Below are positions 1-9,497 of a DNA stretch of 64,000 nt, in pieces. Source of the stretch: Frateuria hangzhouensis (GTDB lineage Bacteria > Pseudomonadota > Gammaproteobacteria > Xanthomonadales > Rhodanobacteraceae); assembly GCF_026410505.1 (NCBI RefSeq), contig NZ_JAPMIU010000005.1, forward strand, positions 217,642-281,641, given 5' to 3'. A program made the position numbers and the translations under genes. Below the pieces are notes generated by a model that was not told where the DNA came from, searched no databases, and was given only the letters and a program-made list of their open reading frames with translations. The stretch's first letter is position 1; each line of letters starts with the position of its first letter.

Positions 1-2
1 CC

Positions 3-626
3 CTGCCCGGTTCCACGGTGCAGTACTACAAGTTCATGGGCGAGGCCAACCATTACTGGCCCATCGGCGGCGGCTTCGTGCTGTACCTGGATGGCCAGGT
101 CGGCTACGGCGACAGCTACGGCAACCAGACCTACGACCGCACCTTCGGCGATTTCGCGGCCGACCAGCCGTATGACTTCCCGTTCTGGGAGAACTTCTAC
201 TCCGGCGGCGTGCGCGACGTGCGCGGCTTCCAGGACAACACGCTGGGCCCGCGCGTGTGCATCGGCGCGAACGGCACCTCCAGCGAGCCTGACGAGAAGG
301 GTTCCTGCGCCAACGGCTACTACCGCTACGCCCAGCCGATCGGCGGCGCGTTCAAGGTGTTGGGTACCGCGCAGATGTTCATCCCGCTGCCGTTCCTGAA
401 GGACATCAACACGGCGCGCGTGTCCGCGTTCCTGGACGTGGGCAACGCGTTCCGCAACTACCAGGCGTTCGACGCCAGCGAGCTGCGCGCCTCGGCCGGT
501 ATCGCGCTGCAGTGGCAGGCCCCGATCGGTCCGCTGATCATCAACCTGGCCGTGCCGATCCGCTCCAAGGAGGAGGATCGCCACTACGAGGAACGCATCC
601 AGTTCACCTTCGGCAGCCAGTTCTGA
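3..626 (+). CDS. bamA: Outer membrane protein assembly factor BamA, C-terminal part (5' truncated by window)
   Basis: The reading frame is open from the window edge and ends with a phenylalanine, as expected for an outer-membrane beta-barrel recognised by the BAM machinery. The stretch contains the VRGF motif (in SGGVRDVRGFQDN) of barrel loop 6, typical of BamA/Omp85 proteins, followed by the last barrel strands (FLDVGNAF, then INLAVPIR). Only about 208 C-terminal residues are present; the POTRA domains lie upstream of the window. BamA inserts beta-barrel proteins into the outer membrane. Its position just upstream of lpxD-fabZ-lpxA-lpxB is the usual gammaproteobacterial order (the ompH/skp gene is absent here). 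A strong hairpin follows the stop codon. Confidence 0.95.
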   Translation: MPGSTVQYYKFMGEANHYWPIGGGFVLYLDGQVGYGDSYGNQTYDRTFGDFAADQPYDFPFWENFYSGGVRDVRGFQDNTLGPRVCIGANGTSSEPDEKGSCANGYYRYAQPIGGAFKVLGTAQMFIPLPFLKDINTARVSAFLDVGNAFRNYQAFDASELRASAGIALQWQAPIGPLIINLAVPIRSKEEDRHYEERIQFTFGSQF

Positions 627-643
627 CCGAAGCGGAACCCACG

Positions 644-673
644 GGACGCGGCCTTCGGGCCGCGTCCTTGTTT
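644..673 (+). terminator. Rho-independent terminator after bamA
   Basis: A perfect 10-bp stem (GGACGCGGCC / GGCCGCGTCC) closes a TTCG tetraloop and is followed by TTGTTT. It starts 18 bp after the bamA stop codon, so bamA and the lpxD operon are probably separate transcription units, at least in part. Confidence 0.85.
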
Positions 674-680
674 GAGATAC

Positions 681-765
681 CTGTAGGAGCGCCCTTGGGC
701 GCGACCGCGATCCCCAACGACCTCGTGACGTGCGTCACTGCGGTCGCGCCCAGGGGCACTCCTAT
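681..765. repeat. Repeat family A (GTAGGAGCGC...), inverted pair
   Basis: The arm CTGTAGGAGCGCCCTTGGGC with GCGACCGCGA is mirrored by GCGGTCGCGCCCAGGGGC-ACTCCTA. The same element recurs at 10847-10914, 20519-20548, 20753-20828 and 56832-56905, always between or at the ends of genes. It is a REP-like palindromic family. Confidence 0.75.
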
Positions 766-839
766 GATGTTGCCCCGTCAGGTTGGCATCGCGAGACCGG
801 GTGCCCTCGCCTACAATGCCCTGCCCCAAAGGAGCGCGC

Positions 840-1868
840 ATGAGCGAGCACAACTACACGGTGGCCGAGCTGGCCGAGCGGTTCGGGCTCGCCTTCCATG
901 GCGACGGCGCGCGACCGATCGTCGGCGTGGGCACGCTGGCTTCGGCGCAGCCGGACCAGCTGAGCTTCCTCTCCAACAGCAAGTACGCCGCACAGCTGAA
1001 GGCCACCGGGGCGGGCGTGGTCGTGCTGCGCGAGGAAAACGTGGCCGACTGCCCCACCGCAGCGCTTGTCGCCGCCGATCCCTATGTCGCCTACGCGAAG
1101 ATCGCCGCATTGTTCGAGCGCCTGCCGGCGGCGCCCCGTGGTGTCCATCCCAGCGCGGTGGTCGCCACCAGCGCCCGGGTCAGTGCCAGCGCCAGCGTCG
1201 GTCCGCACTGCGTGATCGACGATGGCGCGGTGGTCGAGGATGGCGCCGTGCTGGGCCCGCATTGCATCGTGGGTCCGGACTGCACGGTCGGCGCGCAATC
1301 GCGGCTGGTCGCGCGCGTGACCCTGGTCACGCGGGTCACGCTGGGCCGGCGCGTGCTGGTGCATCCGGGCGCCGTGATCGGCTCGGACGGCTTCGGCCTG
1401 GCGTTCGAGCGGGACCACTGGGTCAAGATCCCGCAACTGGGCGGCGTGCGCATCGGCGACGACTGCGAGATCGGCGCCAACACCACGATCGACCGCGGCG
1501 CGCTGGAGGACACCGTGCTGGAAGAGGACGTGCGGCTGGATAACCAGATCCAGATCGCCCACAACGTCCACATCGGCGCGCATACCGCCATGGCCGGCTG
1601 CGCCGCCGTGGCCGGCAGCGCGAAAATCGGCCGCTACTGCCAGATCGGCGGCAACGCCGGCGTGCTGGGGCATCTGGAACTGGTCGACCGGGTTACCATT
1701 ACCGCCAAGAGCCTGGTCACGCATTCGATCCGCGAGGCGGGCGAGTATTCCTCGGGCGCGCCGTTGCAGGACAACCGGCAGTGGCGCAAGAACGCCGCCC
1801 GCTTCAAACACCTGGACGAGTACGCGCGCCGCCTGTCGGCGCTGGAGAAGGACAGTAACGATGAGTAA
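840..1868 (+). CDS. lpxD: UDP-3-O-(3-hydroxyacyl)glucosamine N-acyltransferase LpxD
   Basis: LpxD adds the second hydroxyacyl chain, from acyl-ACP, to UDP-3-O-acylglucosamine in the third step of lipid A synthesis. The protein has 342 residues, close to the family norm. It has an N-terminal uridine-binding region, then a long run of left-handed beta-helix hexapeptides (for example IGDDCEIGANTTIDRGAL), the catalytic-site stretch DNQIQIAHNVHIG, and a C-terminal helix (WRKNAARFKHLDEYARRL). The ATG at 840 is chosen because AAAGGAG lies 7 bp upstream and the sequence then begins MSEHNYTVAELAERFGL. The stop overlaps the fabZ start by 8 bp. Confidence 0.97.
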   Translation: MSEHNYTVAELAERFGLAFHGDGARPIVGVGTLASAQPDQLSFLSNSKYAAQLKATGAGVVVLREENVADCPTAALVAADPYVAYAKIAALFERLPAAPRGVHPSAVVATSARVSASASVGPHCVIDDGAVVEDGAVLGPHCIVGPDCTVGAQSRLVARVTLVTRVTLGRRVLVHPGAVIGSDGFGLAFERDHWVKIPQLGGVRIGDDCEIGANTTIDRGALEDTVLEEDVRLDNQIQIAHNVHIGAHTAMAGCAAVAGSAKIGRYCQIGGNAGVLGHLELVDRVTITAKSLVTHSIREAGEYSSGAPLQDNRQWRKNAARFKHLDEYARRLSALEKDSNDE

Positions 1869-2334
1869 TACCCCCGCGACGTGGGACATGCCGGTGAACG
1901 TGGAGCAGATCCAGCATCTGCTGCCGCACCGCTACCCGTTCCTGCTGGTCGACCGCGTGATCGAGCTGGTGCCGGACAAGAGCGTGGTTGCGCTCAAGAA
2001 CGTGACCATCAACGAACACTTCTTCCTCGGCCACTTCCCCGGTCATCCGGTGATGCCGGGCGTGCTGATCGTCGAGGCGATGGCACAGGCCGCGGGCCTG
2101 CTGACGCAGATTTCCAGCCGCATGAAGGGCGACCAGGGCAGCCCGCTGTTCTATCTGGCCAAGGTCGACAACGCGCGCTTCAACGCGCCGGTGGTGCCGG
2201 GCGACCAGTTGCGGCTGGAAGTCTCGCTCAAGCGCCTGATGCGCGGCATGGGCCTGTTCGTCGCCCGTTCGCTGGTCGATGGCAAGGAAGTGGCCAGTTG
2301 CGAGCTGATGTGTGCCGCGAGGGCGGACAAATGA
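1861..2334 (+). CDS. fabZ: 3-hydroxyacyl-ACP dehydratase FabZ
   Basis: FabZ dehydrates 3-hydroxyacyl-ACP in fatty-acid elongation and shares its substrate pool with LpxD and LpxA, which explains its place in this operon. The protein has 157 residues. It carries [13 protein letters not shown] near the N-terminus and the hot-dog active-site segment [20 protein letters not shown] with the catalytic His and Glu. It overlaps lpxD by 8 bp and lpxA by 4 bp (ATGA), which implies translational coupling. Confidence 0.98.
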   Translation: MSNTPATWDMPVNVEQIQHLLPHRYPFLLVDRVIELVPDKSVVALKNVTINEHFFLGHFPGHPVMPGVLIVEAMAQAAGLLTQISSRMKGDQGSPLFYLAKVDNARFNAPVVPGDQLRLEVSLKRLMRGMGLFVARSLVDGKEVASCELMCAARADK

Positions 2335-3104
2335 TCCATGCCACCGCGCAGATCGATCCGGGTGCCGTGATCGGACGCAACGTCACGATCGGGGCCTACA
2401 GCGTGATCGGCGCGGAAGTAGAGGTCGGCGAAGGCACGGTGATCGGCCCGCACGTGGTGGTCGAAGGCCCGACCCGGATCGGGCGCGACAATCGCATCAG
2501 CCAGTTCGCCTCCATCGGCGGTGCGGCGCAGGACAAGAAATTCTCCGGCGAACGCACCGAGCTGGTGATCGGCGACCGCAACCTGATCCGCGAATTCGTC
2601 ACCATCAACCGCGGCACCGGCGAGGGCGGCAGCGTCACCCGCATCGGCGACGACAACTGGTTGCTGGCCTACGTGCACATCGCGCACGACTGCCAGGTCG
2701 GCAACCACGTGGTTTTCTCCAACTACTCGGCGCTGGCCGGGCACGTGGAGATCGGCGACTGGGTGATCGTCTCCGGCTACGCCGGCGTGCACCAGTTCTG
2801 CAAGGTCGGCGCGCACGCATTCATCGGCATGGGTTGCCTGGTCGGCTCGGACGTGCCGCCGTTCGTGATGATGGCCAACGAGCAGCACGGCCGCCCGCGC
2901 GGCATCAACAGCGAGGGCCTCAAGCGCCGCGGCTTCGATGCACCCCGTATCTCGGCGATCAAGCGCGCCTACCGCACACTGTACATGGCCGGCCTGTCGC
3001 TCCCCGAAGCACGCGCGCAACTGGTCACGCAGGCGCAGGACAGCGAGGACGTGCGCGACATGCTGGCATTCCTCGATCGCAGCGAGCGTTCACTGGCGCG
3101 GTAG
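2331..3104 (+). CDS. lpxA: UDP-N-acetylglucosamine O-acyltransferase LpxA
   Basis: LpxA catalyses the first step of lipid A synthesis, 3-O-acylation of UDP-GlcNAc from hydroxyacyl-ACP. The 257-residue protein starts [15 protein letters not shown] and consists of hexapeptide-repeat coils. It has the catalytic histidine in [11 protein letters not shown] and the conserved GVHQFCKVG segment, followed by a helical C-terminus. Its ATG overlaps the fabZ stop. The 66 bp before lpxB contain no obvious terminator, so lpxB is probably in the same operon. Confidence 0.98.
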   Translation: MIHATAQIDPGAVIGRNVTIGAYSVIGAEVEVGEGTVIGPHVVVEGPTRIGRDNRISQFASIGGAAQDKKFSGERTELVIGDRNLIREFVTINRGTGEGGSVTRIGDDNWLLAYVHIAHDCQVGNHVVFSNYSALAGHVEIGDWVIVSGYAGVHQFCKVGAHAFIGMGCLVGSDVPPFVMMANEQHGRPRGINSEGLKRRGFDAPRISAIKRAYRTLYMAGLSLPEARAQLVTQAQDSEDVRDMLAFLDRSERSLAR

Positions 3105-3170
3105 GCGCGCCACATCGCCGCGGCCATCCGCCGGCTCGTCCGCGGGCAAGCCACGCTACACTCCCGCCCC

Positions 3171-4367
3171 ATGAGCTCCTCCCCCGTAATCGCCCTCATC
3201 GCTGGCGAAGATTCCGGCGACCAGCTCGGCGCCGAGCTGATCGCCGCGCTGCGCAAGCACTACCCGGCCGCCCGCTTCGTCGGCATCGGCGGCGCGCGCA
3301 TGCAGCGCGAGGGCTTCGAGTCCTGGTACGACATCCGCGAGCTGTCGGTGATGGGTTTTGCCGAGGTGATCCGACACCTGCCGCGCCTGCTGCGCCTGCG
3401 CAAGGCGCTGGTCGCCCGTTTGCTGGAAGTCCGCCCCGACGTGGTGGTCGGCATCGACGCGCCGGATTTCAACCTGGGCGTGGAGCGTCGGTTGAAAGAG
3501 GCCGGCCTGCGCACCGTGCACTACGTAAGCCCGTCGGTCTGGGCCTGGCGCGAGCAGCGCGCGGAGAAGATCGGCCACAGCGCCGATCGGGTGCTGTGCC
3601 TGTTCCCGATGGAACCGGCGATCTACCAGCGCCACGGCGTCGACGCCCGCTTCGTCGGCCATCCGCTGGCCGACCGTTTCGCGCTGGTATCGGACCGCAG
3701 CGGCGCGCGCGAGGTGCTGCAATTGCCGCAGGACGCACCCGTGCTGGCGGTGCTGCCGGGCAGCCGTCCCTCGGAGATCGAGCGCCTGGGCGCCATCTTC
3801 GTCGACGCCGCGCAGCGCGTCAGCGCCGCCCTGCCGGGCCTGCGGATCGTGGTGCCTGCCGCCAACCCGCAGGTGCACGCGCGCCTGAAGGCGCTGCTGG
3901 CCAAGGGCCCGCGCGACGAGAGCGCGCCGTTGCTGCTCGACGGCCACGCACACGAGGCCATGCTGGCCGCCGACGTGGTGCTGCTGGCCTCCGGCACCGC
4001 CACGCTGGAAGCGATGCTGGCCAAGCGGCCGATGGTGGTGGGCTACCGCGTCTCGCCGTGGAGCTACCGCATCGCCCGCGCCTTCAACATGCTCAAGACC
4101 GACGTCTACGCGCTGCCCAACATCCTGGCGCGCGCCTGCGGGCTGGGCGAGGAGAAGCTGGTGCCGGAGCTGATGCAGGATGATTGCACCGCGGCGAACC
4201 TGGCCGAGGCGACCCTCGCGCTGTTCGCCGACAGCGAGCGGCGCGGGCATGTCGTCGCGGCGTTCGAACAGTTGCACCGCACCTTGCGCGGAGGCGAGGA
4301 AGGCGGCGCCGGCGAGCGCGCGGCCGCCGCCGTGGCAGCGTTGCTGGAGGCTCCCCGTGCGGCCTGA
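3171..4367 (+). CDS. lpxB: Lipid-A-disaccharide synthase LpxB
   Basis: LpxB is a glycosyltransferase (family GT19) that joins lipid X and UDP-2,3-diacylglucosamine to form the lipid A disaccharide at the inner membrane. The protein has 398 residues. It starts with the family signature [18 protein letters not shown] and contains [28 protein letters not shown] and [12 protein letters not shown], all characteristic of LpxB. It completes the lpxD-fabZ-lpxA-lpxB cluster. A block of palindromic repeats follows before rnhB. Confidence 0.97.
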   Translation: MSSSPVIALIAGEDSGDQLGAELIAALRKHYPAARFVGIGGARMQREGFESWYDIRELSVMGFAEVIRHLPRLLRLRKALVARLLEVRPDVVVGIDAPDFNLGVERRLKEAGLRTVHYVSPSVWAWREQRAEKIGHSADRVLCLFPMEPAIYQRHGVDARFVGHPLADRFALVSDRSGAREVLQLPQDAPVLAVLPGSRPSEIERLGAIFVDAAQRVSAALPGLRIVVPAANPQVHARLKALLAKGPRDESAPLLLDGHAHEAMLAADVVLLASGTATLEAMLAKRPMVVGYRVSPWSYRIARAFNMLKTDVYALPNILARACGLGEEKLVPELMQDDCTAANLAEATLALFADSERRGHVVAAFEQLHRTLRGGEEGGAGERAAAAVAALLEAPRAA

Positions 4368-4389
4368 CGATCTCGACGAAGCCACCGCT

Positions 4390-4556
4390 GTGCTCCCTCT
4401 GCCCTCCGGGGAGAGGGCTGGGGTGGAAGGCCGCTCTAGCGACGGTGTGTCTACAGAGCCCGCTTTGGTGAACTCCGCCGCGAGCCTTGCCCCCTCACCC
4501 CTTCGACAGGCTCAGGGCGGCGCTCAATCCTCTCCCCGGAAGGGAGAGGAGGCAAA
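4390..4556. repeat. Repeat family C (CTCTCCCC/GGGGAGAG palindromes)
   Basis: Alternating arms CTCCCTCTGCCCTCCGGGGA, GAGAGGGCTGGGGT, then CCCTCACCCCTTCGACAGGC and CTCTCCCCGGAAGGGAGAGG fill the gap between lpxB and rnhB. The AGGGAGAGGAGG at the end doubles as the ribosome-binding site of rnhB. The same family recurs at 9234-9416, 17521-17655, 41958-42110, 44705-44843, 45599-45722 and 62569-62722. Confidence 0.75.
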
Positions 4557-4557
4557 C

Positions 4558-5205
4558 GTGCTATGCAATGTCGCCCGGCCGAACCTTCAGGCGCCTGAGC
4601 GCACCCGGCCCTCGCCGAAGATCGCGCGCCTCATTGCCGGCGTCGACGAGGCCGGCCGCGGCCCCCTCGCCGGCCCGCTGGCGGTAGCCGCCGTGATCCT
4701 CAATCCGCGCCGCCGCATCCGCGGCCTGGACGACTCCAAGAAGCTCACCCCCGCTCGCCGCGAAGCGCTCTACACACAAATCGTCGAACGCGCGCTGGCA
4801 TGGCATGTCGTGCTGGTCGACGTGGACGAAATCGACCGCATCAACATCTACCAGGCGACCATGGCCGGCATGTGCCGCGCCGTGGCCGGGCTGTCGATGA
4901 TCGCGCACGAGGCGCTGGTGGATGGCAACCAATTGCCCAAGGCAATGCCCTGCCCCGGCCGCGCCATCGTCGGAGGCGATGCGCTGGAACCGGCGATCAG
5001 CGCGGCGTCGATCATCGCCAAGGTCACCCGCGACCGTCTGATGTGCGTCATGGACGGACATCATCCCGGTTACGGCTTCGCCAGTCACAAGGGCTATTCC
5101 ACGCCCGAGCACCTGGCCGCACTGAAACAGTTGGGCCCCTGCCCGCTGCACCGGCGCAGCTTCGCCCCGGTGAGGCTGCTGTTCGATCAGGGCACGCTGT
5201 TCTGA
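4558..5205 (+). CDS. rnhB: Ribonuclease HII
   Basis: RNase HII removes ribonucleotides and the RNA strand of RNA:DNA hybrids. The conserved region begins [20 protein letters not shown] with the catalytic Asp-Glu pair, followed by [11 protein letters not shown], a [13 protein letters not shown] segment and [19 protein letters not shown]. The GTG at 4558 is chosen because it follows a purine-rich AGGGAGAGGAGG and gives 215 residues, close to the usual length. Earlier in-frame ATGs would force translation through the palindromic repeat block and overlap lpxB. The start is less certain than the gene. Confidence 0.93.
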   Translation: MLCNVARPNLQAPERTRPSPKIARLIAGVDEAGRGPLAGPLAVAAVILNPRRRIRGLDDSKKLTPARREALYTQIVERALAWHVVLVDVDEIDRINIYQATMAGMCRAVAGLSMIAHEALVDGNQLPKAMPCPGRAIVGGDALEPAISAASIIAKVTRDRLMCVMDGHHPGYGFASHKGYSTPEHLAALKQLGPCPLHRRSFAPVRLLFDQGTLF

Positions 5206-5390
5206 AGGTTTGCGCCGCAGGCTGCGACGTACCGGACCGGACCGGAAAATAGGCCACAAGTCTATGCAACTTTCCGCCGGAAAGGCGCATCCTAATCATG
5301 CAGGGGAAAGCGGTTGCAACGACCCGTTTTCCAGCGTTCGCACGGACGCGCCGTTCTCCACCGCGGAAGCCCTTCCGCAGGAGTCGTGCC

Positions 5391-5597
5391 ATGTTATCCC
5401 GCTTCTTCCACGTGCGCTCCGCGCTCAAGCCGTTCGCCGCGCCCGCGGCCAGCCCGACCGTATCCGAGCCGACCGAAAACCCGGGCGAACCCCTCGTCCG
5501 CTCCCACGCCGATTACGACCGGCATCCGCTGGAAACCGCCGGCTTCGACCACTACGTCGAGTGGAACGAGGACAACGAGCGGTTCCTCGTCCACTGA
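5391..5597 (+). CDS. Small hypothetical protein (68 aa)
   Basis: The ATG at 5391 has GCAGGAG 7 bp upstream and opens a 68-codon frame. The N-terminus is basic and hydrophobic (MLSRFFHVRSALKPFAAPAA); the C-terminal half is acidic and aromatic (HADYDRHPLETAGFDHYVEW, then NEDNERFLVH). I do not recognise the family. A good ribosome-binding site and the position between rnhB and dnaE, with no competing frame, support it as a real small gene, but its function is unknown. Confidence 0.5.
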   Translation: MLSRFFHVRSALKPFAAPAASPTVSEPTENPGEPLVRSHADYDRHPLETAGFDHYVEWNEDNERFLVH

Positions 5598-5693
5598 GTC
5601 CGCCAGCGCGGTATCCGGCCCTGTCAAGCTTGTGGGAAACGGGCGCCACAGCGTAGCCTTCACGGACTCACCGGGCATGCTCCCGAGTCCTTG

Positions 5694-8600
5694 ATGTCCG
5701 CACGCTTCGTCCATTTCCACCTGCACAGCGAATACTCGCTGGTCGACTCGACCATCCGCATCAAGGCGCTGGTCGAAGCCTGCGTGCGCGAAGGCATGCC
5801 GGCGGTGGCGCTCACCGACGACAGCAACATGTTCGCGCTGGTGAAGTTCTACAAGGCCTGCCAAGCGGCCGGCATCAAGCCGATCGGCGGTTGCGACTTG
5901 TGGATCGGCTCGCCCGACGACCCGCGCCCGTGGCGGCTGACCGTGGTGTGCCAGGACCGTGAGGGCTACCTCAATCTTTCGCGGCTGGTCTCGCGCGCCT
6001 GGCGCGATGGCCAGCACGGCGGCAAGGCGCTGGTCGAGGCCGGCTGGCTGACGCCCGCATCGACCGGCGGCCTGATCGCCCTGCTCGGCCGTGAAAGCGA
6101 AGTCGGCCGCGTCGCGCTGAGCCAGGGCGTGGATGCGGGCATCGCGAAACTGCAGACGCTGTCGGGGCTGTTCCCCGACCGCCTGTACCTGGAGCTGACC
6201 CGCTGCGGCCGCGAGGGCGAAGAGACCTGGAACACCGCCGCGGTGGCGCTGGGCGACGCGCTGAACCTGCCGCTGCTGGCCAGCAACGACGTGCGCTTCC
6301 TCAAGCAGGACGACTTCGAGTCGCACGAGGCGCGCGTGTGCATCAACCAGGGCCGCGTGCTGGCCGACCCGAAACGCCCGCGCCATTACGCCGACCAGCA
6401 GTACCTTAAATCCCCCGCGCAGATGGCCGAGCTCTTCGCCGACCTGCCCGAGGCGCTCGAGAACACGGTCGAGCTGGCCAAGCGCTGCAACCTGGAACTC
6501 GAGTTCGGCACCTACTACCTGCCCGATTTCCCGGTGCCCGAGGGCTACGACCTCGACAGCTACATCCGCGAGACCGCGCGCGCGGGCCTGGCCGAGCGCC
6601 TGGCCACCAACCCGCTGGCACCCGGGCACAGCCTGGAGGACTACCAGGCGCGGCTAGAGCGCGAACTCGACGTCATCATCCGCATGGGCTTCCCCGGCTA
6701 CTTCCTGATCGTGGCCGACTTCATCAATTGGGGTAAGCAGAACGGCATCCCGGTCGGGCCCGGCCGTGGCTCGGGCGCCGGTTCGCTGGTCGCCTGGGTG
6801 CTCAAGATCACCGACCTGGACCCCCTGCAGTTCGACCTGCTGTTCGAGCGATTCCTCAACCCCGAACGCGTGTCGATGCCCGACTTCGACATCGACTTCT
6901 GCATGGACCGCCGCGACGAGGTGATCGACTACGTCGCGCGCAAGTACGGCCGCGACCATGTCAGCCAGATCATCACCTACGGCTCGATGGCGGCCAAGGC
7001 GGTGCTGCGCGATTCCGGCCGCGTGCTCGGCATGGGCTACAACCAGGTCGACCGCATTGCCAAGCTGATCCCGCCGCGGCCGCTGGACCTCACGCTCTCC
7101 GACGCACTGGGCCGCTCGGATAAGTCGAAAAAGGAGCCCGACCGCGTCGTCAAGGAATTCTGCGAGCTCTACGAGCAGGACGAGGACGCACGCACGCTGG
7201 TGGATCTGGCGCTCAAGCTGGAGAACCTCACCCGCAACGCCGGCAAGCATGCCGGCGGCGTGGTGATCGGTCCCAGGCCGTTGACCGAATTCGCGCCGCT
7301 GTACTGCGAGCCCGGCGGCGGTGGCGTGGTGACGCAGTACGACAAGGACGACGTGGAGGCCGTCGGCCTGGTCAAGTTCGACTTCCTGGGCCTGCGCACG
7401 CTCACCATCATCGACTGGGCGGTCAAGGCGATCAACGCGCGCCGCGCGCAGACCGGCGAGGAACCACTGGACATCGGCGCCCTGCCGCTGGACGACGCGC
7501 CCACCTACGAACTGCTCAAGCGTGCGCAGACGGTGGCGGTGTTCCAGCTCGAATCCTCCGGCATGCAGCGCATGCTCAAGGACGCCAGGCCCGACCGCTT
7601 TGGCGACATCGTGGCGCTGGTGGCGTTGTACCGTCCCGGTCCGATGGACCTGATCCCCAGCTTCGTGGCCCGCAAGCACGGCCGCGAAGAGGTCGAATAC
7701 CCCGACCCGCGCGTCGAGCCTGTCCTGAAAGAGACCTACGGCATCATGGTCTACCAGGAGCAGGTCATGCAGATGGCGCAGATCGTCGGCGGCTACACGC
7801 TCGGCGGCGCCGACCTGCTGCGCCGCGCGATGGGCAAGAAGAAAGTCGAGGAGATGGTCAAGCACCGCGCCATCTTCCGCGAGGGTGCGGCGAAGGACGG
7901 ACTGTCGGGCGAGAAGGCCGACCAGATCTTCGACCTGATGGAGAAATTCGCCGGCTACGGCTTCAACAAGTCGCACGCGGCCGCCTACGCGCTGGTCTCC
8001 TACCAGACCGCCTGGCTGAAGACGCACTACCCGGCCGAGTTCATGGCCGCGACGATCTCCTCGGACATGGACAACACCGACAAGGCGGTGACGTTCCTGG
8101 ACGAGTCGCGCGCGATCGGCCTGACCATCCTGCCGCCGGACGTGAACGCCTCGGATTTCATGTTCGTGGCGGTCGAGCCGAAGGTCATCCGATATGGATT
8201 GGGCGCGATCAAGGGCGTCGGCCAGGGCGCCTGCGAATCCATCGTGGAGGAGCGCCAGCGCGGCGGGCCGTACAGGGACCTGGCCGATTTCTGCCGCCGC
8301 GTCGACTCGTCCAAACTCAACCGCCGCGTGCTCGAGGCGCTGATCCTCTCGGGCAGCCTGGACGCGCTCGCCCCCACCCGCGCCAGCCTGATGCTGCAAC
8401 TGCCCGATGCGATCAAGGCGGCCGAACAGCATCTGCGCGACAAGCAATCGGGCCAGAACGACATGTTCGGGGCGATGATGGAAAGCGTCGCGCCGGTGGT
8501 GCAGATCGAGCTGCCGACCGCACCGGAATGGCCGCTGGAGCAAAAGCTCCAGGGCGAGCGCGAGACGCTGGGCCACTATCTTTCCGGCCATCCGACCGAT

Positions 8601-9233
8601 CCGTGGCGCGAGGAGCTGGCGCAACTGTCCACCTGCCCGCTGGGCGAGATCGGCGACCGCTACCAGCCACCGCGCCCACGCAAGAGCGACGGCGAGGAGA
8701 ACCGCTTCCGCCGCGGCCCCGACACGCCCTGGACCGTTGCCGGCATGGTCACCGCCGTGCGCAAGCGCGGCGACAGCGATGCCTTCGTACGGCTGGAGGA
8801 CGGCACCGGCACCATCGAGGTCAGCTTCTTCGGCGAGCTCTACCAGCAGGTCGCTCCACTGCTTACCCGCGACGAGATGCTCATCGTCGAGGGCGGCCTG
8901 CGCATCGACGACTTCTCCGGCGGCGGCTTCCAGCTGCGCGCCCGCGGCGCCATGACCCTCGCCGACGCGTGCCGCCACCATGCGCGGGCGCTGCGGGTGA
9001 AGCTCAACGGCATCGCCCCCGGTTTCGAGCAGGAACTCAAGCAGACGCTGGCCGGCTTCCGTGGCGGCCGCGCCACGGTGATCCTGTACGGCTACCACAA
9101 CCGCACCGCCCAGGCCGACCTGGAGCTGGGAGAGGAATGGCGCGTCAACGCCATCCCCGACCTGCTGCGCGCCCTGCGCGGGCTGCCGTGGGTGGATGCG
9201 GCCAAGCTGAGGATCGTCAAGTCCGAAGCCTGA
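5694..9233 (+). CDS. dnaE: DNA polymerase III subunit alpha
   Basis: This is the catalytic subunit of the replicative polymerase, 1179 residues. The PHP domain starts at FVHFHLHSEYSLVDS. The polymerase palm has PGRGSGAGSLVAWVLKITDL and the metal-binding PDFDIDFCMDRRDEVI, with the third aspartate in LVKFDFLGLRT. The fingers and helix-hairpin-helix region contain YGFNKSHAAAYALVSYQTAW. A QNDMFG motif near residue 920 matches the internal beta-clamp-binding site. An OB fold follows (PWTVAGMVTAVRKRG). The ATG at 5694 is preferred over the TTG just before it. The last codons of the gene are duplicated downstream. Confidence 0.98.
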   Translation: MSARFVHFHLHSEYSLVDSTIRIKALVEACVREGMPAVALTDDSNMFALVKFYKACQAAGIKPIGGCDLWIGSPDDPRPWRLTVVCQDREGYLNLSRLVSRAWRDGQHGGKALVEAGWLTPASTGGLIALLGRESEVGRVALSQGVDAGIAKLQTLSGLFPDRLYLELTRCGREGEETWNTAAVALGDALNLPLLASNDVRFLKQDDFESHEARVCINQGRVLADPKRPRHYADQQYLKSPAQMAELFADLPEALENTVELAKRCNLELEFGTYYLPDFPVPEGYDLDSYIRETARAGLAERLATNPLAPGHSLEDYQARLERELDVIIRMGFPGYFLIVADFINWGKQNGIPVGPGRGSGAGSLVAWVLKITDLDPLQFDLLFERFLNPERVSMPDFDIDFCMDRRDEVIDYVARKYGRDHVSQIITYGSMAAKAVLRDSGRVLGMGYNQVDRIAKLIPPRPLDLTLSDALGRSDKSKKEPDRVVKEFCELYEQDEDARTLVDLALKLENLTRNAGKHAGGVVIGPRPLTEFAPLYCEPGGGGVVTQYDKDDVEAVGLVKFDFLGLRTLTIIDWAVKAINARRAQTGEEPLDIGALPLDDAPTYELLKRAQTVAVFQLESSGMQRMLKDARPDRFGDIVALVALYRPGPMDLIPSFVARKHGREEVEYPDPRVEPVLKETYGIMVYQEQVMQMAQIVGGYTLGGADLLRRAMGKKKVEEMVKHRAIFREGAAKDGLSGEKADQIFDLMEKFAGYGFNKSHAAAYALVSYQTAWLKTHYPAEFMAATISSDMDNTDKAVTFLDESRAIGLTILPPDVNASDFMFVAVEPKVIRYGLGAIKGVGQGACESIVEERQRGGPYRDLADFCRRVDSSKLNRRVLEALILSGSLDALAPTRASLMLQLPDAIKAAEQHLRDKQSGQNDMFGAMMESVAPVVQIELPTAPEWPLEQKLQGERETLGHYLSGHPTDPWREELAQLSTCPLGEIGDRYQPPRPRKSDGEENRFRRGPDTPWTVAGMVTAVRKRGDSDAFVRLEDGTGTIEVSFFGELYQQVAPLLTRDEMLIVEGGLRIDDFSGGGFQLRARGAMTLADACRHHARALRVKLNGIAPGFEQELKQTLAGFRGGRATVILYGYHNRTAQADLELGEEWRVNAIPDLLRALRGLPWVDAAKLRIVKSEA

Positions 9234-9416
9234 TGAGCCCCTCTACCTCCGGGAAGAGGGGTCGGGAGAGGCTCAAGCTCAGGATCGTCAAGTCCGAAGC
9301 CTGATATGAGCCCTCTCGCTCCGGGAAAGGGGTTGGGCAGAGGGTTCGGTAACGCCGGATAGCACGCCCGCACCCTCTCCCGCCCTGCGGGCACCCTCTC
9401 CCGGAAGGAGAGGAAA
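9204..9416. repeat. Duplicated dnaE 3' end plus family C repeats
   Basis: The end of dnaE, AAGCTGAGGATCGTCAAGTC plus CGAAGCCTGA (from 9204), reappears 71 bp later, from 9275, with a single base change, and the copy again ends CGAAGCCTGATATGAGCCC. Both copies lead into a family C palindrome (CCTCCGGGAAGAGGGG; CGCTCCGGGAAAGGGG). More family C arms continue to about 9416. This looks like a tandem duplication of the gene end together with its adjoining repeat. Confidence 0.8.
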
Positions 9417-9497
9417 CAAACCGCCATACGCCACCGTTCCCGCCTTGACACCCACCCCGGCTATACTGGCCCGCTCAGCGTCACGAACGGCCCGCGA

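Noticed and set aside
4180..4557. Longer rnhB starting at an ATG inside lpxB
   Set aside because: The extra about 125 residues would be translated from lpxB overlap and palindromic repeats and have no resemblance to RNase HII. The GTG at 4558 has a good ribosome-binding site.
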